The position numbers and the translations under genes are program-made. From Opitutia bacterium UBA7350 (lineage in GTDB: Bacteria > Verrucomicrobiota > Verrucomicrobiia > Opitutales > Coraliomargaritaceae): 64,000 nt of DNA. Of the stretch, positions 28,359 through 37,455 are shown piece after piece. The stretch's first letter is position 1. Each line of letters starts with the position of its first letter. Location of the stretch: NCBI GenBank assembly GCA_949524905.1, contig CATINC010000017.1, positions 124,001-188,000 on the forward strand. The letters run 5' to 3'. Under the pieces are notes generated by a model that did not search any database, was not told the DNA's origin, and was given only the letters and a program-made list of their open reading frames with translations.

Positions 28359-29986
28359 ACCTGTGGTCGTTCGAGAATTTGTCCTTTTTCGAGCAATTTG
28401 TTGCGCAATTTTGTGTAGTCGACTTTTTGTACGGGGATATCCTCACGGATTGCCATAGAGGCAGCAATCCCCGCCGATTCTCCAAGGATCATCCAGACGG
28501 GTTCCATGCGGAGCGAGGTCATCGCAATATGGCTGGCAGAACAACAGACTGGAACAAAGAGATTGGTGCAATCTGAAGCTTTTGGAATGATCGAGCGGTA
28601 TGGAATTTTGTAGATGCCATCGTGGACGGGATCGAGCCGCAGCATGGAAAATTCACCCCCATTGAGGACAACTTTGCCATTGAGTGGGAACATCGCATAA
28701 GGCCAGTCATCCACTCCGTATGAAGCTAGACCAACCGAATCGGAAGGATCTGTTTTTCCTTCCATGTCTTTTTGGCAAACAACATAATCGGAAACCATTC
28801 GGCGGCATTCCCGAACATAAAGCTGATGCGGTAAACCGCCAGTATCATCGAAGTAATCTGGCATGAAGCCGACTTTGCGAGCGTTCACACGTTTATCGGC
28901 TGGGACACTGGGATCTGTTCTCAAGAAATGGGTAAAGCCTAGTAGGTGGTTTTGGAGGAATTTCCAAATGCGGGCACGCTCGGCATAGTCTCCCTCTGGA
29001 TAATTGGCATTGGAGCCGTAGACGGTATTGGTGTATAAGCTGCGTGCTTGGTTACCTGTGCCGATTCCGTGGACGTGTCCGCCACATTTTTCGTAGACCC
29101 CAAGTTTGCGAGTGCGGCGTCCCAGGAGGGAAATTTTATTTTGGTAGGCACGACGATAAACTTCGTAAGTGCGGGGGTCGTAGTCCTCTGGAGCACCAAT
29201 GGGAATTTGATCGGGCTCTTTAGTAAACTTCCAGCGAAAACCATAGCCCATAGTAAGTTTGTCGGCACTCCCGATGGGATTCATTTTAATGTCCTGTACG
29301 AGCGGAATGAGCCCACTCGAGGGATTTCCGGGCCGAACATAGGGATCAATGTCATATTCTACCATATTGGGCGGTACGCCCCCAAGTGATTCACCGTATT
29401 CTTCAGCTGCTTCGCGTCCATAGGTGTAGGATACCCCTGAACGCGCCATTAATTCTCCTTCATAGCTACAGTCGATAAAGACATCTGCCTCTACACGCAT
29501 GGAGTGTTTTACGATCGCTCGAGGTATGGGACACCCGAGTTGATCTGGCGGGGCGTGTTCAAGCTCGATAGATTTAATTTTTTTACCAGCTTTACGGAGG
29601 CTAGCGAGTCGGTGCTCGTAGACCACCTGAATAGCATATTTTTCTATGATCTCTTGAAACATTTTCCGGTAAACGGTATCGTCAAACTTACTGTTTAAGG
29701 TTTTGCGAGTGGTTCCTCCAACAGCCCGGCGACGCCCCCAATCGATATGCATGAGACCACCGCCTGTCATACCACCTAACCATCTTGAGGGTTCGACAAT
29801 AACAACGCGCATGCCTTCGCGTCTGGCAGCGACTGCTGCCATGATACCACTGGCAGTCGCGCCGTAGACACAAAGATCGGTATGGGTAGTTCCCAAAGCA
29901 GTATCACGCGTCTCAGCGCTCAAATAAGTGCCAAGGAGTGAACAACCACCGATTGCAATAAATTCTCTACGATTAATCTCTTTCAT
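28355..29986 (-). CDS. Tat-exported FAD-dependent oxidoreductase (FAD_oxidored family)
   Basis: This 543-residue protein starts MKEINRREFIAIGGCSLLGT, a twin-arginine signal (RREF), implying export in folded, cofactor-bound form. The FAD-binding dinucleotide fold is DLCVYGATASGIMAAVAARR and is followed by EPSRWLGGMTGGGL. The family is often annotated as xanthan-lyase-like FAD oxidoreductase and is frequently found with sulfatases and fucosidases in Planctomycetes and Verrucomicrobiota, but its reaction is not established. It may oxidise a sugar hydroxyl on the substrate. It is second in the six-gene operon, 22 bp after GH35. Confidence 0.88.
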   Translation of the reverse strand: MKEINRREFIAIGGCSLLGTYLSAETRDTALGTTHTDLCVYGATASGIMAAVAARREGMRVVIVEPSRWLGGMTGGGLMHIDWGRRRAVGGTTRKTLNSKFDDTVYRKMFQEIIEKYAIQVVYEHRLASLRKAGKKIKSIELEHAPPDQLGCPIPRAIVKHSMRVEADVFIDCSYEGELMARSGVSYTYGREAAEEYGESLGGVPPNMVEYDIDPYVRPGNPSSGLIPLVQDIKMNPIGSADKLTMGYGFRWKFTKEPDQIPIGAPEDYDPRTYEVYRRAYQNKISLLGRRTRKLGVYEKCGGHVHGIGTGNQARSLYTNTVYGSNANYPEGDYAERARIWKFLQNHLLGFTHFLRTDPSVPADKRVNARKVGFMPDYFDDTGGLPHQLYVRECRRMVSDYVVCQKDMEGKTDPSDSVGLASYGVDDWPYAMFPLNGKVVLNGGEFSMLRLDPVHDGIYKIPYRSIIPKASDCTNLFVPVCCSASHIAMTSLRMEPVWMILGESAGIAASMAIREDIPVQKVDYTKLRNKLLEKGQILERPQV

Positions 29987-30008
29987 AATTAGAACGATTT
30001 AGCTGTGG

Positions 30009-31970
30009 TTATTTTTTAAGTTTCTGAGAGAAATCCAAATCGGTGCGTAGTTTTGAGAGGATGGGTTTCTCCAGTCCTTGCACAATTGGAGTTTCCGTTT
30101 CGAGATATTCCAGCACAATGATTTCATTACGGCCTTTTTTGAGCCATACTCCTGGGCAATAAAGGGTCTGTTGGGGTCCGATCTTCCAATATCGACCGAG
30201 GTTGTGTCCGTTGATCCAAAGCATACCTTTTCCGAGTTTACGGGTATCAATGAAAGTGTCGCCGGTTTGGTCCAGTTTGAACTGACCACGTCGGAAAACA
30301 GGGCCTTTAGTTTTGGAATCGGTTTCAGAAAATTGAATCTTAGAAAGATGAGCGTCGTCAAGTGGTAGGAGAAAGATTTCCCATTTTTGTAATTCATTTT
30401 CAACACCGCCGCTTGTCCATTTAATCGGTGTGATGAGTCCCTTATAATCAATCATTTGAACGCCCCAATTTGGACGTCCCATGGGTTCGACTACAAGATC
30501 AAGGACCATGGCCTTGGGGCGTGCTGGGATTTCAAGCTGAAAGATACGACGACGACGATCCATGATGCCACTGGGTTGGCCATCCAATAAAACATAGGCA
30601 AAGTCTCGCACGGAGGCGGCACTTAGTAGGCCTGCTGGACCCGCAGGTAAGGTTGTGCGATAGACAATGGAGCCGTAGCCTTGATCGTAAAACTCCATTG
30701 TCTTGGGATCGCGTGTGCGAATTGGTTGAACTTTGGGGCCAATGATGGGGGCAGTCTCATTGAGCACGATTTCAGGTATCGCGAGGGTGGGGATCGCAGG
30801 TGGGATGGGAGGTATTTGCGATCCTTCTGCTAGACGACTTTTAAATAGTTGGCGAAAGGCCATAAATTTTTTTGTGGCGCGACCCGACTCAGAAATGGGG
30901 GCATCGAAATCGTAGGAGGTGGTGTCGGGGCGATAGGCATCATCACCTTTATCATTGGGATATTCGGCAGTTTCTTTTGCGGTGTAAGAACCGGCGGTAA
31001 ATCCAAAATTTGTCCCACCGCAACCCATGTAGAGGCAGAAGGAGTGATCATTATCGATCATGTAGGCCATGTCGTTGACACGCAGATCAATTGCACCGGT
31101 CTTGTGGGGCTCTCCCCAGAAGTCGAAACCAGAGACGTAGTATTCTCCATTTGCATAGGGTCCAGTAGGCTTGAAACGGCGAAGGATCTCAAAGGATTCT
31201 GCCGCTTTACGGCTTCCAAAATTAACGGTCTGGATGAGATCATCGCGGTAGCTGTCGATAAAGCGCTGTCCGCCTTTGGTTGGGTTGCAGGAAATCAAAG
31301 GAATCTCAAAACCGGCATCAAGGTAAAGTTGTCGCATGGCCTTGAGGTAGGGCTGATCACGGTAAGGGAATTCGTTTTCAACTTGGCATAGAATAATGGG
31401 GCCGCCCCGAGTAACTTGAAGGGGTGCCAACTCGCGTGCGACAGCTTTGAGGTAGCGCTCGGATGCTGCCATATAATGCGGGTCGGTGGTTCGTAGTTGA
31501 ATGCCTTGGTGCTGGAGCAACCACCAAGGATGTCCGCCCATTTCCCACTCGGAGCAAACATAGGGACCAGGGCGAATGATGACCCAGAGCCCTTCCTCTT
31601 GTGCGAGGCGACAAAATTTCGCGTAATCATTGAAGCCTTCAAAGTTAAACTCGCCGGGACGCGGTTCCACCTGATTCCAGAAAATGTAGAACGAGACCGT
31701 GTTTAAACCCATCGCTTTGACCATTTTTAGACGATGGCGCCAATATTCCGGCGGTATACGGTTGGGATGAATCTCGGTCGCGTGGTAAAAGAAGGGGGTT
31801 CCGTCTAATTGAAAGGCTTGATCGGAAATACCAAAATCAAAGCTATGGTCTTTAGCAGCTTCAACAGCGGGACTACGTACAATTTTTTTTTGAGAAGGAT
31901 TAGAACTGCAAACCCCGGAGAATAAGGACAGATTTGTGAGAATAAGGAGGAACCTAAGCAAAAGTTTCAT
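30009..31970 (-). CDS. Exported GH35 beta-galactosidase
   Basis: This 653-residue enzyme has a signal peptide ending near residue 22. The GH35 TIM barrel begins with the FFYHATEIHPNRIPPEYW segment (GH35 consensus around the SGxxHYxRxP region). The acid/base Glu is in CQVENEF near residue 199, and the nucleophile is the Glu of YANGEYYVSGFDFWGEPH near residue 274. C-terminal jelly-roll domains contain GMLWINGHNLGRYWKIGPQ. It removes terminal beta-linked galactose. It is the first gene of the six-gene operon reaching to 19112. A terminator at 32012-32042 separates it from the PEP-CTERM gene, so its own promoter should lie in 31971-32011. Confidence 0.93.
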   Translation of the reverse strand: MKLLLRFLLILTNLSLFSGVCSSNPSQKKIVRSPAVEAAKDHSFDFGISDQAFQLDGTPFFYHATEIHPNRIPPEYWRHRLKMVKAMGLNTVSFYIFWNQVEPRPGEFNFEGFNDYAKFCRLAQEEGLWVIIRPGPYVCSEWEMGGHPWWLLQHQGIQLRTTDPHYMAASERYLKAVARELAPLQVTRGGPIILCQVENEFPYRDQPYLKAMRQLYLDAGFEIPLISCNPTKGGQRFIDSYRDDLIQTVNFGSRKAAESFEILRRFKPTGPYANGEYYVSGFDFWGEPHKTGAIDLRVNDMAYMIDNDHSFCLYMGCGGTNFGFTAGSYTAKETAEYPNDKGDDAYRPDTTSYDFDAPISESGRATKKFMAFRQLFKSRLAEGSQIPPIPPAIPTLAIPEIVLNETAPIIGPKVQPIRTRDPKTMEFYDQGYGSIVYRTTLPAGPAGLLSAASVRDFAYVLLDGQPSGIMDRRRRIFQLEIPARPKAMVLDLVVEPMGRPNWGVQMIDYKGLITPIKWTSGGVENELQKWEIFLLPLDDAHLSKIQFSETDSKTKGPVFRRGQFKLDQTGDTFIDTRKLGKGMLWINGHNLGRYWKIGPQQTLYCPGVWLKKGRNEIIVLEYLETETPIVQGLEKPILSKLRTDLDFSQKLKK

Positions 31971-32011
31971 ATTATATGGAATAATTGCGGACTTTGTTCG
32001 TATCTTGTCAT

Positions 32012-32042
32012 AAAAAAAGCTAGCAAAATGAGCAGCTAGCTT
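32012..32042 (-). terminator. Intrinsic terminator of the PEP-CTERM gene
   Basis: Read on the minus strand, AAGCTAGC (32042-32035), a 10-nt loop and GCTAGCTT (32024-32017) form a perfect 8-bp stem, followed by a T-run opposite the A residues at 32012-32018. It lies just after the PEP-CTERM stop and before GH35. Confidence 0.88.
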
Positions 32043-32078
32043 TGTCTATGACGGTTGCTTTCTAGGTAGGATTAAATC

Positions 32079-32930
32079 CTACTTACGTCGCCTTATTAAG
32101 GTAACTATTAGAGCTATGCTACCAATGAATAGTGCATAGGTAGTTGGTTCGGGAACCGCGTTAGGTGTTACCGAATCCCATGTTGTCCCAATGCGAAATT
32201 CGTCAAAATATACCGTACCATTGGTATTTTTGCTGGAAAGTACTAGATTGGTAGGAACAGAACTGTTGAATCCTGCATTTGTTGCAATATTTGAGCCTTC
32301 AGAGCTTAATACTGGATCCCAGAAAAAATCCAGATTGTGACCCGTACCTGAAGAATTAACATTAATCTTTAGGACCGCCAAGTGTGTGTTGGTGTCGGTC
32401 GCCGCGATCTGTGCAGAGGTGCTGTTTTCTCTAAGATAGAAACCAGTGCTATCGATACGAATAGCAGGATCGTACCAATCAGCTCCGCCTCGACCTAAAA
32501 CTATACGAGCTTGTTTGGTAACATCAGTTACTTGAAGCAGGAAGCTCATGTAGTAGGTTTGGTCGACAGCAAAATTGATTACATTGGAGTCGAAACTGCG
32601 ATAAGACATACCAGCACCAGTACGCCAAACCGAATTTCCGGAAGTGCTGAGGGTATTACCAGCACCATCGCTGTAACTTAGGGAGCTTGGCGGCGTTGTT
32701 CCCATTCTAAAAGTGCCGCCTGAGTGCTGCCATGATCCAGAGAAGCCTGCAATAGTAGGATCTTGACCTGCCTGGAGACGGTAATTGGCGTCAGTTCCAC
32801 CCGTATACTCGCCAGCAGCTTGGTCTGTACCAGCGGTAAAGCTATCGTATGCTAAAAGTTCAGCCTGTAAGCTTGTATAGGAGATGAGTAATAAAGGTAT
32901 CAGGAATAGCGTTAAACTTTTTGCTTTCAT
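32079..32930 (-). CDS. PEP-CTERM-anchored extracellular jelly-roll-like protein
   Basis: This 283-residue exported protein has a signal peptide (residues 1-23) and a Ser/Thr/Gly-rich beta-sandwich body resembling LamG-like modules (SYRSFDSNVINFAVDQTYYM). The C-terminal sorting signal VPEPTTYALFIGSIALIVTL is followed by RRRK. PEP-CTERM proteins are processed by exosortase and attached to or released from the cell surface; the exosortase is not in this window. A carbohydrate-binding role is suggested by its place beside the glycosidase operon but is inferred. Upstream lies a LacI-type operator (33014-33025), so it may be induced with the GH2 operon. Confidence 0.88.
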   Translation of the reverse strand: MKAKSLTLFLIPLLLISYTSLQAELLAYDSFTAGTDQAAGEYTGGTDANYRLQAGQDPTIAGFSGSWQHSGGTFRMGTTPPSSLSYSDGAGNTLSTSGNSVWRTGAGMSYRSFDSNVINFAVDQTYYMSFLLQVTDVTKQARIVLGRGGADWYDPAIRIDSTGFYLRENSTSAQIAATDTNTHLAVLKINVNSSGTGHNLDFFWDPVLSSEGSNIATNAGFNSSVPTNLVLSSKNTNGTVYFDEFRIGTTWDSVTPNAVPEPTTYALFIGSIALIVTLIRRRK

Positions 32931-33001
32931 GCTAGGGTAGGTAGGTTGTGTTTTATCTTAATATTAAAATGAGTGTACTATTTGATCGCGTCAATAAAAA
33001 A

Positions 33002-33025
33002 GTTACAAAAAAATGTAACGTAGCA
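33002..33025. promoter_or_regulatory. LacI-type operator upstream of the PEP-CTERM gene
   Basis: TGTAACGTAGCA at 33014-33025 is a near-palindrome with a central CG, resembling TGTTACGTTACA before the GH2 gene. A second inverted pair, GTTACA-A6-TGTAAC, covers 33002-33019. The site is 72-95 bp upstream of the PEP-CTERM ATG and just downstream of the lacI-type gene, whose product probably binds it. Confidence 0.5.
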
Positions 33026-33059
33026 TTTTATACTCACACTTGGTATCTATCGTTGTGTT

Positions 33060-34127
33060 TCATTGGATCAGTTTTGGGGCAACTAATGCGGTAATATTTT
33101 TATTTGGAAGCTTGAGGACTCGCTGTACGAGTCGCTCTACGGCTGTTTCAATAAGTTCTGGGAAGCACAGGTCAATGAGGATGGGTTTTGGATCCAATTG
33201 TCCAACAAGGTTTGGAGTGACTCCGGCAATAATGAGCCGCAGTTTACCGTCGTCGAGTAGTCCGGCCTTTTTTAAGGATTGATGAACTAGGGGTGCTCTT
33301 TGTTCGACGAGTAGGAATATTCCAATTGGAGCTTTTGCATTGGATGCTTTGAGCGATGCAGTAATCTCAGTAATTTCCTGAAAAATGGTCAGGGGAGCGG
33401 GCCAACATTGACTGGGATTTGGGCGAATTTTAGCGGCTGCAAAGGTTTCCGTGCTCATTCCATCGCTGGCGGCCCGGTCAAGCAGCGCGCGACCTCTCAA
33501 GTTGAGGGCCTCATGGAGGGATTCACTGGTATCAATAACTGCAAAATGTTGGCAGCCAGCACTTTTCAGGGTTCGGTAGGCGAGGGCACCGACGGCAACA
33601 TCATTGGTGCTGATATGCTCCACGCTGGAGACAGGATGTCCTGGCGTAAATAGGTGCACCACCGGAATGAGCGTTGCCAGCTTCGCAATCATTTCCCTCC
33701 GTTGCCTCACAACCGAACCCGAACCGGAGGGTACGTAAAGGATGGCACCGTCTACTTGGCGAGAACGTACACAAAGTGGGATGTCGTCGATGCCGGTCAT
33801 TTGGTCGATAAGAAAATTGAGATTTCGCTTGAGGCAGGCGTTCTGTAGGTCACCGAGCAACATCGATAGAATGGGTTCCTCCATAGAATTTTTGGTTTCT
33901 CCGATGGAAATGAGCGCGAGACTGCCGTGTCGCAATTTGGGTATGGCAGAGGCGTGTAGACCGCCTCCCTGGCGCCCATTGGGTCGCGAATAACCCAATT
34001 CATCAATGATCTTGCGGACACGGGCGGCGGTTTTTGGTTTCACGGCGGAACTACCATTCATCACGCGGGAGACCGTTGCTCGTGAGACCTGCGCCGCTTT
34101 TGCAAGGTCTGTTACAGTTACATTCAT
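33060..34127 (-). CDS. LacI-family transcriptional regulator
   Basis: This 355-residue regulator has a textbook N-terminal LacI helix-turn-helix and hinge (VTVTDLAKAAQVSRATVSRV, MNGSSAVKPKTAARVRKII), followed by a periplasmic-binding-protein-like effector domain with HISTNDVAVGALAYRTLKSAG. It is divergent from the GH2-SSS-GH141 operon with 136 bp between starts and lies upstream of the PEP-CTERM gene. Candidate operators occur on both sides (33014-33025; 34192-34216; 34224-34235), suggesting repression of both neighbours and of itself until an oligosaccharide or galactoside binds. Confidence 0.93.
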   Translation of the reverse strand: MNVTVTDLAKAAQVSRATVSRVMNGSSAVKPKTAARVRKIIDELGYSRPNGRQGGGLHASAIPKLRHGSLALISIGETKNSMEEPILSMLLGDLQNACLKRNLNFLIDQMTGIDDIPLCVRSRQVDGAILYVPSGSGSVVRQRREMIAKLATLIPVVHLFTPGHPVSSVEHISTNDVAVGALAYRTLKSAGCQHFAVIDTSESLHEALNLRGRALLDRAASDGMSTETFAAAKIRPNPSQCWPAPLTIFQEITEITASLKASNAKAPIGIFLLVEQRAPLVHQSLKKAGLLDDGKLRLIIAGVTPNLVGQLDPKPILIDLCFPELIETAVERLVQRVLKLPNKNITALVAPKLIQ

Positions 34128-34191
34128 AGAATAAGTGTATGCGGTTTAATTATGCTTGAGACCAGTTTAAATTTATGAAACAAAGTTCTAA

Positions 34192-34235
34192 TTGTAATAA
34201 TGCCTATACATTACAAAAATTATTGTTACGTTACA
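34192..34235. promoter_or_regulatory. LacI-type operators between the regulator and GH2
   Basis: Two palindromic elements lie in the divergent gap: TTGTAAT-N11-ATTACAA at 34192-34216 with perfect 7-bp arms, and TGTTACGTTACA at 34224-34235, a 12-bp LacI-style palindrome with central CG and one mismatch. The second is 28 bp upstream of the GH2 start, a good position for repression. Confidence 0.6.
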
Positions 34236-34263
34236 TTTGATGATTTCATCCCATTTTTAAACG

Positions 34264-37200
34264 ATGTCAACTGAATCAGATTCATGCCTACCGGCCAAAG
34301 ATACCTTTGCTGCAATTGCTACGATGGAGTTAAGCGGAGAGCGGAGAGGCATGGAGTCACCGGAACGAGTGCCATGTTTGGAGACGGTTTTACCGCTTAA
34401 AGAATGTGAGGAAGCGGAGCTTAGCTTGCCGCGGACTCAAAAGATCGACACGCCTGAGGCTCTGGAAGTCGCTCTAAAGGCCGAGCGCATCCGTATGGCT
34501 CCATACATGAGGAATCTTGCTCCAGAATTGCCGGCTACTCGAATTTTACAAATCTTCCAGCAGGCAGACTGGCGAATTGAGGGATCACGCTCGGGCGAAT
34601 CATTACAGGAGGCTCTGGCGGGTGAAGGAAAATGGGAATCTGTTTCCATACCTCATTATGGACCACCACTTGGAAAAGCTTCTACGCTCTACCGAGTGAC
34701 GTTTGATCTTCCGGAATCTTTTGCGACAAAGGAATCACTTTTCTTGTGCTTTGATGCCGTCGATTATCGCTGCCAGCCTTATTTGAACGGGGTTTGCTTA
34801 GGCGAACATGAGGGGATATTTGAGCCCTTTGAATTTGAGATCAGCACGATCATCAAAGCTGAGGGCAACGTGCTGCTTGTGCGCGTTGAAAATGACTTTA
34901 CTATGTTGGGTGAGGCTTTCAAGGAAGGTCAGGCAGATGGCGATAAAATATACGCGGCGACTGGATTGGGTTATGACGACCCAGAACGGGGTTGGCACCA
35001 TTGCCCAGCAGGCATGGGAATTTGGCAGCCTTTTCGAATTGAGGGGCGTTCACGGCTCGCCGTGGCAGATGTTTATGTTCAACCATCGCCTGCGCTGGAT
35101 GCGGTTGAATTATACATTGAGGTGGATAATTATGGAAAAAGTCACGCAGAGGATGTGGGTTTCCAAATTTCAATCTACGGACAAAATTTTGAAGCCACGG
35201 TGTACGCGGACCGCTGGTATAGCCCAAATACTCAACCCGAGGCGGGCTTTGGTGATTTAGACAAGGAGTTAGAGCAATCGATTCCCTTATTGGCGGGTTC
35301 GGGTCGTAACTATTTTAAATTGACGCTTTCGGTACCAGAAGCGCGCATCTGGGAACTGGAGACGCCTTGGCTCTATCAAGCGCAAGTTCGTCTATTGAAC
35401 GGAGATGGCGACTTGCTTGACGCTGCCAGTCAACAATTTGGGATGCGAAGTTTTGTGCAAGATGAGACCACTTCGCCCAAGGGGAAATTTTACCTGAACG
35501 GGCGAGAAATCCGACTACGTGGTGCCAATACCATGGGGAATCTTGACCTGTGTGTTTTTCGCAACGATACCCTCCAATTGATTGATGATATTCTCCTAGC
35601 GCGTTTGTCGCACATGAATTTTTTGCGGCTCACACAGCACCCCGTCCAGAAGCAGGTTTACGAATACTGTGATCGTTTAGGGATGTTGTTGCAAACGGAT
35701 TTGCCGCTCTTTGGAACCCTGCGGCGTAATCAATTTCTGGAATGCGTGCGACAGGCGGGAGCAATGGAAAAACTCGTACGCTCACATCCTTCTAATATAT
35801 TGGTTTCGTTTATCAATGAACCTTTTCCCAATGGGCGAAGTAAGCCCCACCGCTTTCTTGAGCGCGATGAGATGCAGTTATTTTACAAACTAGCAATTGA
35901 AGAGGTGCATCGTCACAACAAGGAGCGAGTGATCAAATGTGTGGACGGGGATTATGATCCTCCGGCGGCGTTCGGAATGCCGGATAACCATTGTTATTGC
36001 GGCTGGTATCTGGGGCATGGCGTGGACTTAGGTCAATTGTATGCAGGTTATTGGTTGCCAGTAAAGTCAGGTTGGCATTATGGATGCGGAGAATTTGGGG
36101 CCGAGGGCTTGGACTCGCTGGCGGTCATGAAGAAGCATTATCCGAAAGGATGGTTGCCGGCAACTTTGGAAGCTGACTGGAATCCCGGGATCATTCCTAA
36201 AGCACAAAGCTCTAACTTTCATGGTCTGTGGTATGACACGCCCACCGATGTTGAAAGCTGGATTACTGCGAGTCAGGAGCATCAGGAATGGGTAAATCGT
36301 TTGATGACCGAGACCTTCCGCAGGATGCCGGGAATGAATACTTTTGCAGTTCATTTATTTATCGATGCATGGCCCGCGGGATGGATGAAGACCCTTATGG
36401 ATGTGAATCGAATTCCGAAGAAATCCTGGTTCAGTTATCGCGATGCTTTGACGCCTCTGGCAGTTTCCTTGCGCTGTGACCGCACTGCGGGAGTGGCGGG
36501 AGAAACGATCTCGGTTGAGCCTTGGGTCGTGAATGATTTAGAGCGGGTGCCGGATGATTGCGAACTAGGTTATACCATTAGCTGCGCTTCCCGGGTTTGG
36601 TATGAGGGAAAATCACCTGCCAAGATCGCTGCGGTGATGCCGCAAAGCCAGGGTGCACTGAAGTTTCAACTGCCTGAGGTGACTACCTTGAGTACTTGTA
36701 TCATTCATCTATCTCTGATGGATGCCGAGGGTCAGGCATTGCACGATACGAAATTAAATATAGATGTTTATCCTAATGTTGAAGTTCCGAAGGAAGGAGT
36801 TCGCGTACACGTACTGGGGGACGCGCCGGCCGGGTATGAGTGGTTGCGTGAACTAGGACATGCCAGCTCCAAAAAGACGGCAATTCAAGATGCTGAGGTA
36901 ATTCTCATCACGGATATAAAGGCCTACCTGAGGTTAGCCGAAACAGTGGATGCGGTTGTGCGCGGAGGTGCAGTTGCTTTCTTTTTTCCACTGCCGGTCG
37001 GAAGCCACCGCATTGGTGCATCCACGGTTGAAATTAAAAAAGCAGGCATGGGCCCGAGGCATTTTGTTTCCTGCCAGACTGGTCATCCTATGGTGGTGGA
37101 TTTTAAAAAAGATGCTTTTAAGTTTTGGTATGATGAAAGTTGCGGCTATCCCAGTCCAATGCTCAAAACTACTTTTATAGGTGAACGCTGGAAATGTATT

Positions 37201-37401
37201 TTAGAAACGAGTGACGGTGGTTGGGAACGATCTTGGGGGCCAGCAATGGCTTCGGCTGAAAAAGGACATGGCCAGGGTAAGTGGCGGATTTGCCAGGTAG
37301 ATCTGCAGCACCGCATTAAAACAAATCCAGCGGCGAGGATCTTCGCGAGTCGTTTGCTCGAGCCGATCCAGACTGAAGCGTCCGCCGCCATCGTTACCTA
37401 G
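34264..37401 (+). CDS. Cytoplasmic GH2-family glycosidase
   Basis: This 1045-residue enzyme has no signal peptide. An N-terminal extension of about 90 residues without recognisable fold precedes the GH2 jelly-roll domain (ILQIFQQADWRIEG, then STLYRVTFDLPESF). The immunoglobulin-like domain and the TIM barrel follow (LNGREIRLRGANTMGN). The acid/base Glu lies in SFINEPFPNG near residue 518 and the nucleophile Glu in YGCGEFGAEG near residue 610. A long C-terminal region (about 740-1045) has further beta domains. GH2 includes beta-galactosidase, beta-glucuronidase and beta-mannosidase; the exact activity cannot be read here. It heads a three-gene operon with an SSS transporter, suggesting cleavage of imported oligosaccharide. 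Confidence 0.88.
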   Translation: MSTESDSCLPAKDTFAAIATMELSGERRGMESPERVPCLETVLPLKECEEAELSLPRTQKIDTPEALEVALKAERIRMAPYMRNLAPELPATRILQIFQQADWRIEGSRSGESLQEALAGEGKWESVSIPHYGPPLGKASTLYRVTFDLPESFATKESLFLCFDAVDYRCQPYLNGVCLGEHEGIFEPFEFEISTIIKAEGNVLLVRVENDFTMLGEAFKEGQADGDKIYAATGLGYDDPERGWHHCPAGMGIWQPFRIEGRSRLAVADVYVQPSPALDAVELYIEVDNYGKSHAEDVGFQISIYGQNFEATVYADRWYSPNTQPEAGFGDLDKELEQSIPLLAGSGRNYFKLTLSVPEARIWELETPWLYQAQVRLLNGDGDLLDAASQQFGMRSFVQDETTSPKGKFYLNGREIRLRGANTMGNLDLCVFRNDTLQLIDDILLARLSHMNFLRLTQHPVQKQVYEYCDRLGMLLQTDLPLFGTLRRNQFLECVRQAGAMEKLVRSHPSNILVSFINEPFPNGRSKPHRFLERDEMQLFYKLAIEEVHRHNKERVIKCVDGDYDPPAAFGMPDNHCYCGWYLGHGVDLGQLYAGYWLPVKSGWHYGCGEFGAEGLDSLAVMKKHYPKGWLPATLEADWNPGIIPKAQSSNFHGLWYDTPTDVESWITASQEHQEWVNRLMTETFRRMPGMNTFAVHLFIDAWPAGWMKTLMDVNRIPKKSWFSYRDALTPLAVSLRCDRTAGVAGETISVEPWVVNDLERVPDDCELGYTISCASRVWYEGKSPAKIAAVMPQSQGALKFQLPEVTTLSTCIIHLSLMDAEGQALHDTKLNIDVYPNVEVPKEGVRVHVLGDAPAGYEWLRELGHASSKKTAIQDAEVILITDIKAYLRLAETVDAVVRGGAVAFFFPLPVGSHRIGASTVEIKKAGMGPRHFVSCQTGHPMVVDFKKDAFKFWYDESCGYPSPMLKTTFIGERWKCILETSDGGWERSWGPAMASAEKGHGQGKWRICQVDLQHRIKTNPAARIFASRLLEPIQTEASAAIVT

Positions 37402-37455
37402 ACTGTTAGAACTTTTTAGAGAGAGTGAATTATAAAATAAAAAGCCAATAAGATC

